Below, in pieces: positions 61,951 to 64,000 of a stretch of 64,000 bases of DNA. Source of the stretch: Toxoplasma gondii ME49 (Eukaryota > Apicomplexa > Conoidasida > Eucoccidiorida > Sarcocystidae); NCBI RefSeq assembly GCF_000006565.2, contig NC_031471.1, positions 62,001 through 126,000 of the forward strand, read 5' to 3'. The first letter of the stretch is position 1. Every line of letters starts with the position of its first letter. A model generated the notes under the pieces. It searched no databases and was not told where the DNA came from. It was given only the letters and a program-made list of their open reading frames with translations. The position numbers and the translations under genes are program-made.

Positions 61951-63080
61951 AAGTGAGAGGTTTTCGACGAAGATGCGAGAAATCATGGCAACAAAAAACA
62001 GCAGAGCCATTCATTCCTGAAATTACGTTGAGAAGTCACTAACATTCACTTCGCATGCCTTCAGGATATGCAGCCGTTAGCATAGCATATTAAGGCGTAC
62101 ATTCCTTTCTAATGGACACGTTGTACAGACGTATTGGTACACATTTTTTCTTACATGCACCCACGTGTATGCAGAAAATACATAAAGACTTAGACCCACG
62201 TCTAAAACTGCTTCCTGCCTTGTACCTGTGTTCTTTTGCAGGAGCCAAAAGTCGCCTTTTCCGGTTTCACGTGCGACGACAAACAGCAGATGTAGCTCAT
62301 TGCAGACAATCTTCCTAGATAGCGACGACAAACAAGGAAACAGCAGCTAAAATATGAACCTGAAAATTAAACTAGACCTCGACTGAAGCATGCTCGAGTC
62401 TCTGCACTTGCATGAGCCGTCGGAGTAATAATCATCACGTGTCTCTACCCATGTACCCGTACAAGCGTGTACGCGCATACGCGTACATATTGTTAAATTG
62501 TTATGCGTATACCTGGACGTAGTGTACCTGGAGGAAAACTAATAAGCGGCCGGAGTGGTGTGATCAATGAGGCGAGACAGTACGCCAACTTCGTTGACTA
62601 GTGCCGATCCATGTGACCCATGGTCTCCTTGTTTTGAGGGGAAAACGCCACATGGAAGGGGTATGATAATGCGGAGCAGTCATGCCACACTATGTTTAAA
62701 TTTTAGTTGGGCCACTTCCTTTCGCTTCCCACGAACGGACAGTGGTTCCAATTGTTTTTCTGTTGACTGTCTGGGATTCAAACCAGTGGCCGTGATAGAC
62801 ATAAATATGCATGCACACATATGCGCCTGTGTAAATAGACGAATATGAGCATGTTTGTATCTATTCCTGTTTGAAAAGAAATCAAACAACCTGATTGCTG
62901 GATTTTTCCTACATATTACTATTTCCCAGACTCAAGTGCGCAGTCGTGGAATGAAGTATCGAAGGGAACGTTGCTGGAGGCTATGTTTCATCGTTGAACC
63001 CGTTTTTTCGACCAAGCTCACCTCGCCGGGGCAGACGACGACCAGTGCAGGTAGTAGGCGGCTTCGCTCATAAAAACTGG
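61950..63080. repeat. dispersed repeat R4, right copy
   Basis: Partner of 55320-56550 at an offset near 6.6 kb. It contains the perfect 8-bp inverted repeat TGTACGCG/CGCGTACA (62468-62487, 4-base loop). Confidence 0.7.
62468..62487. repeat. 8-bp palindrome in R4
   Basis: TGTACGCG and CGCGTACA are perfect arms around CATA. The neighbouring sequence is alternating purine-pyrimidine (GTACGCGCATACGCGTAC), which can also adopt Z-DNA. Confidence 0.65.
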
Positions 63081-64000
63081 ATTCCAAACTGGAAAATGGT
63101 GAAGGAACAAATCCGCTGCGGATCGGAGCTCTTTTATGGTGTCCCGATCTTAGTAGCAGGTGAACAATCGCTATGAATGATGTAGCAGTGTCGCCGGGAG
63201 GGGTTGCAACTTCCCAACAATAAAAAATAATGAAGTCGATGCGTGCGTGCGGTGGAAAACTGTTGACAGCAAGTGGCTATTGTTTGTAGTGTCTTTCACT
63301 TCCTCAAAAACGAGCATGTGTATTCTAAAGATAGAAATGCAAGAAATCACAACATGGCTTGTTAAGTGACGCGCCAGCGAGCAGAAAAGTCGGGGGAAAA
63401 GAACTAGGGAATTATCACAACGCGATGGCATGGAAGAAAAGAGCACACCACCGACTGCACTGTCCTTCCTCTTCAAACTAGTTCTGTAGATATCTAACCT
63501 CTCTGCCTAGAAACCAAGGCAGAGAACACACGGACCAGCAAGCGACCGGGGGACGCCACGCATTTACCCCACTCGATTGAAATGACATATTCTCTAACTC
63601 AACACAATCGAGGAGAAAAGAAGTGTGGGACTTACAGTGAAGTGGAAGCTGACAAACATGGTGGAAAAGCAACCTTACGTTCGCGGCTCTATTCTCCAGA
63701 CTTTCCCCGGATTCCGTTGTTTTTCAAAGGTGACCCCTTCTCTTGTGTCTGTCTGAGAGCCACAAAGCAGACCAAAAATACAGCTTACATGGAAACGTCT
63801 TTCAAACAAATTCCGTCTACTTGGAGAAGAAAAGAAGAGTTCGCAGTTACATCACCGCTTTGCTACAATAACGTAGAGGCTTGCCATCTAGGGTGGCCTC
63901 ACATTCGAGGTCGGGTGTCCTGACTCAGTCTACGACCTGGTATTGAGGGGCGCTTGAATCGCCTTAACCATCTCTGTCACTGACATGAGACAACAGCAGA
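63081..64000. other. window end, no gene supported
   Basis: There are short frames in both directions only. A plus-strand frame at 63582-63923 has no domain and runs close to the window edge, so it could be part of an exon continuing outside. Nothing else seen. Confidence 0.35.

Noticed and set aside
1..64000. Telomere repeat array (TTTAGGG type), CRISPR array, rRNA genes
   Set aside because: None was seen on either strand.

Overview
The window looks like a nuclear contig of a coccidian apicomplexan of the Toxoplasma/Hammondia/Neospora group, most likely Toxoplasma gondii. The reasons are intron-rich genes with clean GT-AG junctions, GC near one half, a greatly expanded Rab escort protein with acidic and serine-rich inserts, a large satellite-rich end, and a small membrane ORF carrying an RRLxx (TEXEL-like) motif. 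The species is inferred from these features, not from a sequence match.

Layout. About 1-27 kb is subtelomere-like. It has a tandem array of ~1.62-1.69 kb units (813-7957), C/A-rich satellite-like DNA with further direct duplications (7958-13400 and 18560-22800), two 20-N assembly gaps, and two old copies of a ~2.8 kb segment (15.77-18.56 and 22.80-25.70 kb). I see no convincing intact gene there. One candidate remnant of a secreted or membrane multigene family lies at 13965-14429 on the minus strand, with a signal-peptide-like ORF beside it.

About 28-54 kb is core-like and gene-bearing. I rebuilt intron-exon structures by hand from splice sites and reading phase. The genes are a nine-exon minus-strand gene for an N-myristoylation-type coiled-coil protein (28103-32755), an uninterrupted Rab escort protein ORF (35671-39804), a five-exon gene with weak fatty-acid-binding-protein-like character (42091-44677), a six-exon homoserine O-acetyltransferase (MetX) gene with an intact catalytic triad (47216-51267), and a five-exon small membrane protein gene (51717-54052).

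About 54-64 kb is a mosaic of degenerate dispersed repeats, some also present at 25.6-26.8 kb. It surrounds one two-exon minus-strand gene of unknown function (59206-61356).

The genes do not form a pathway. Rab escort protein serves vesicle traffic and MetX serves methionine or sulfur amino-acid chemistry; the other products are unnamed or only weakly assigned. The first gene and the Rab escort gene are divergent across 2.9 kb. The Rab escort, FABP-like, MetX and membrane-protein genes all read rightward. No tRNA, rRNA, CRISPR array or intact transposase was found.
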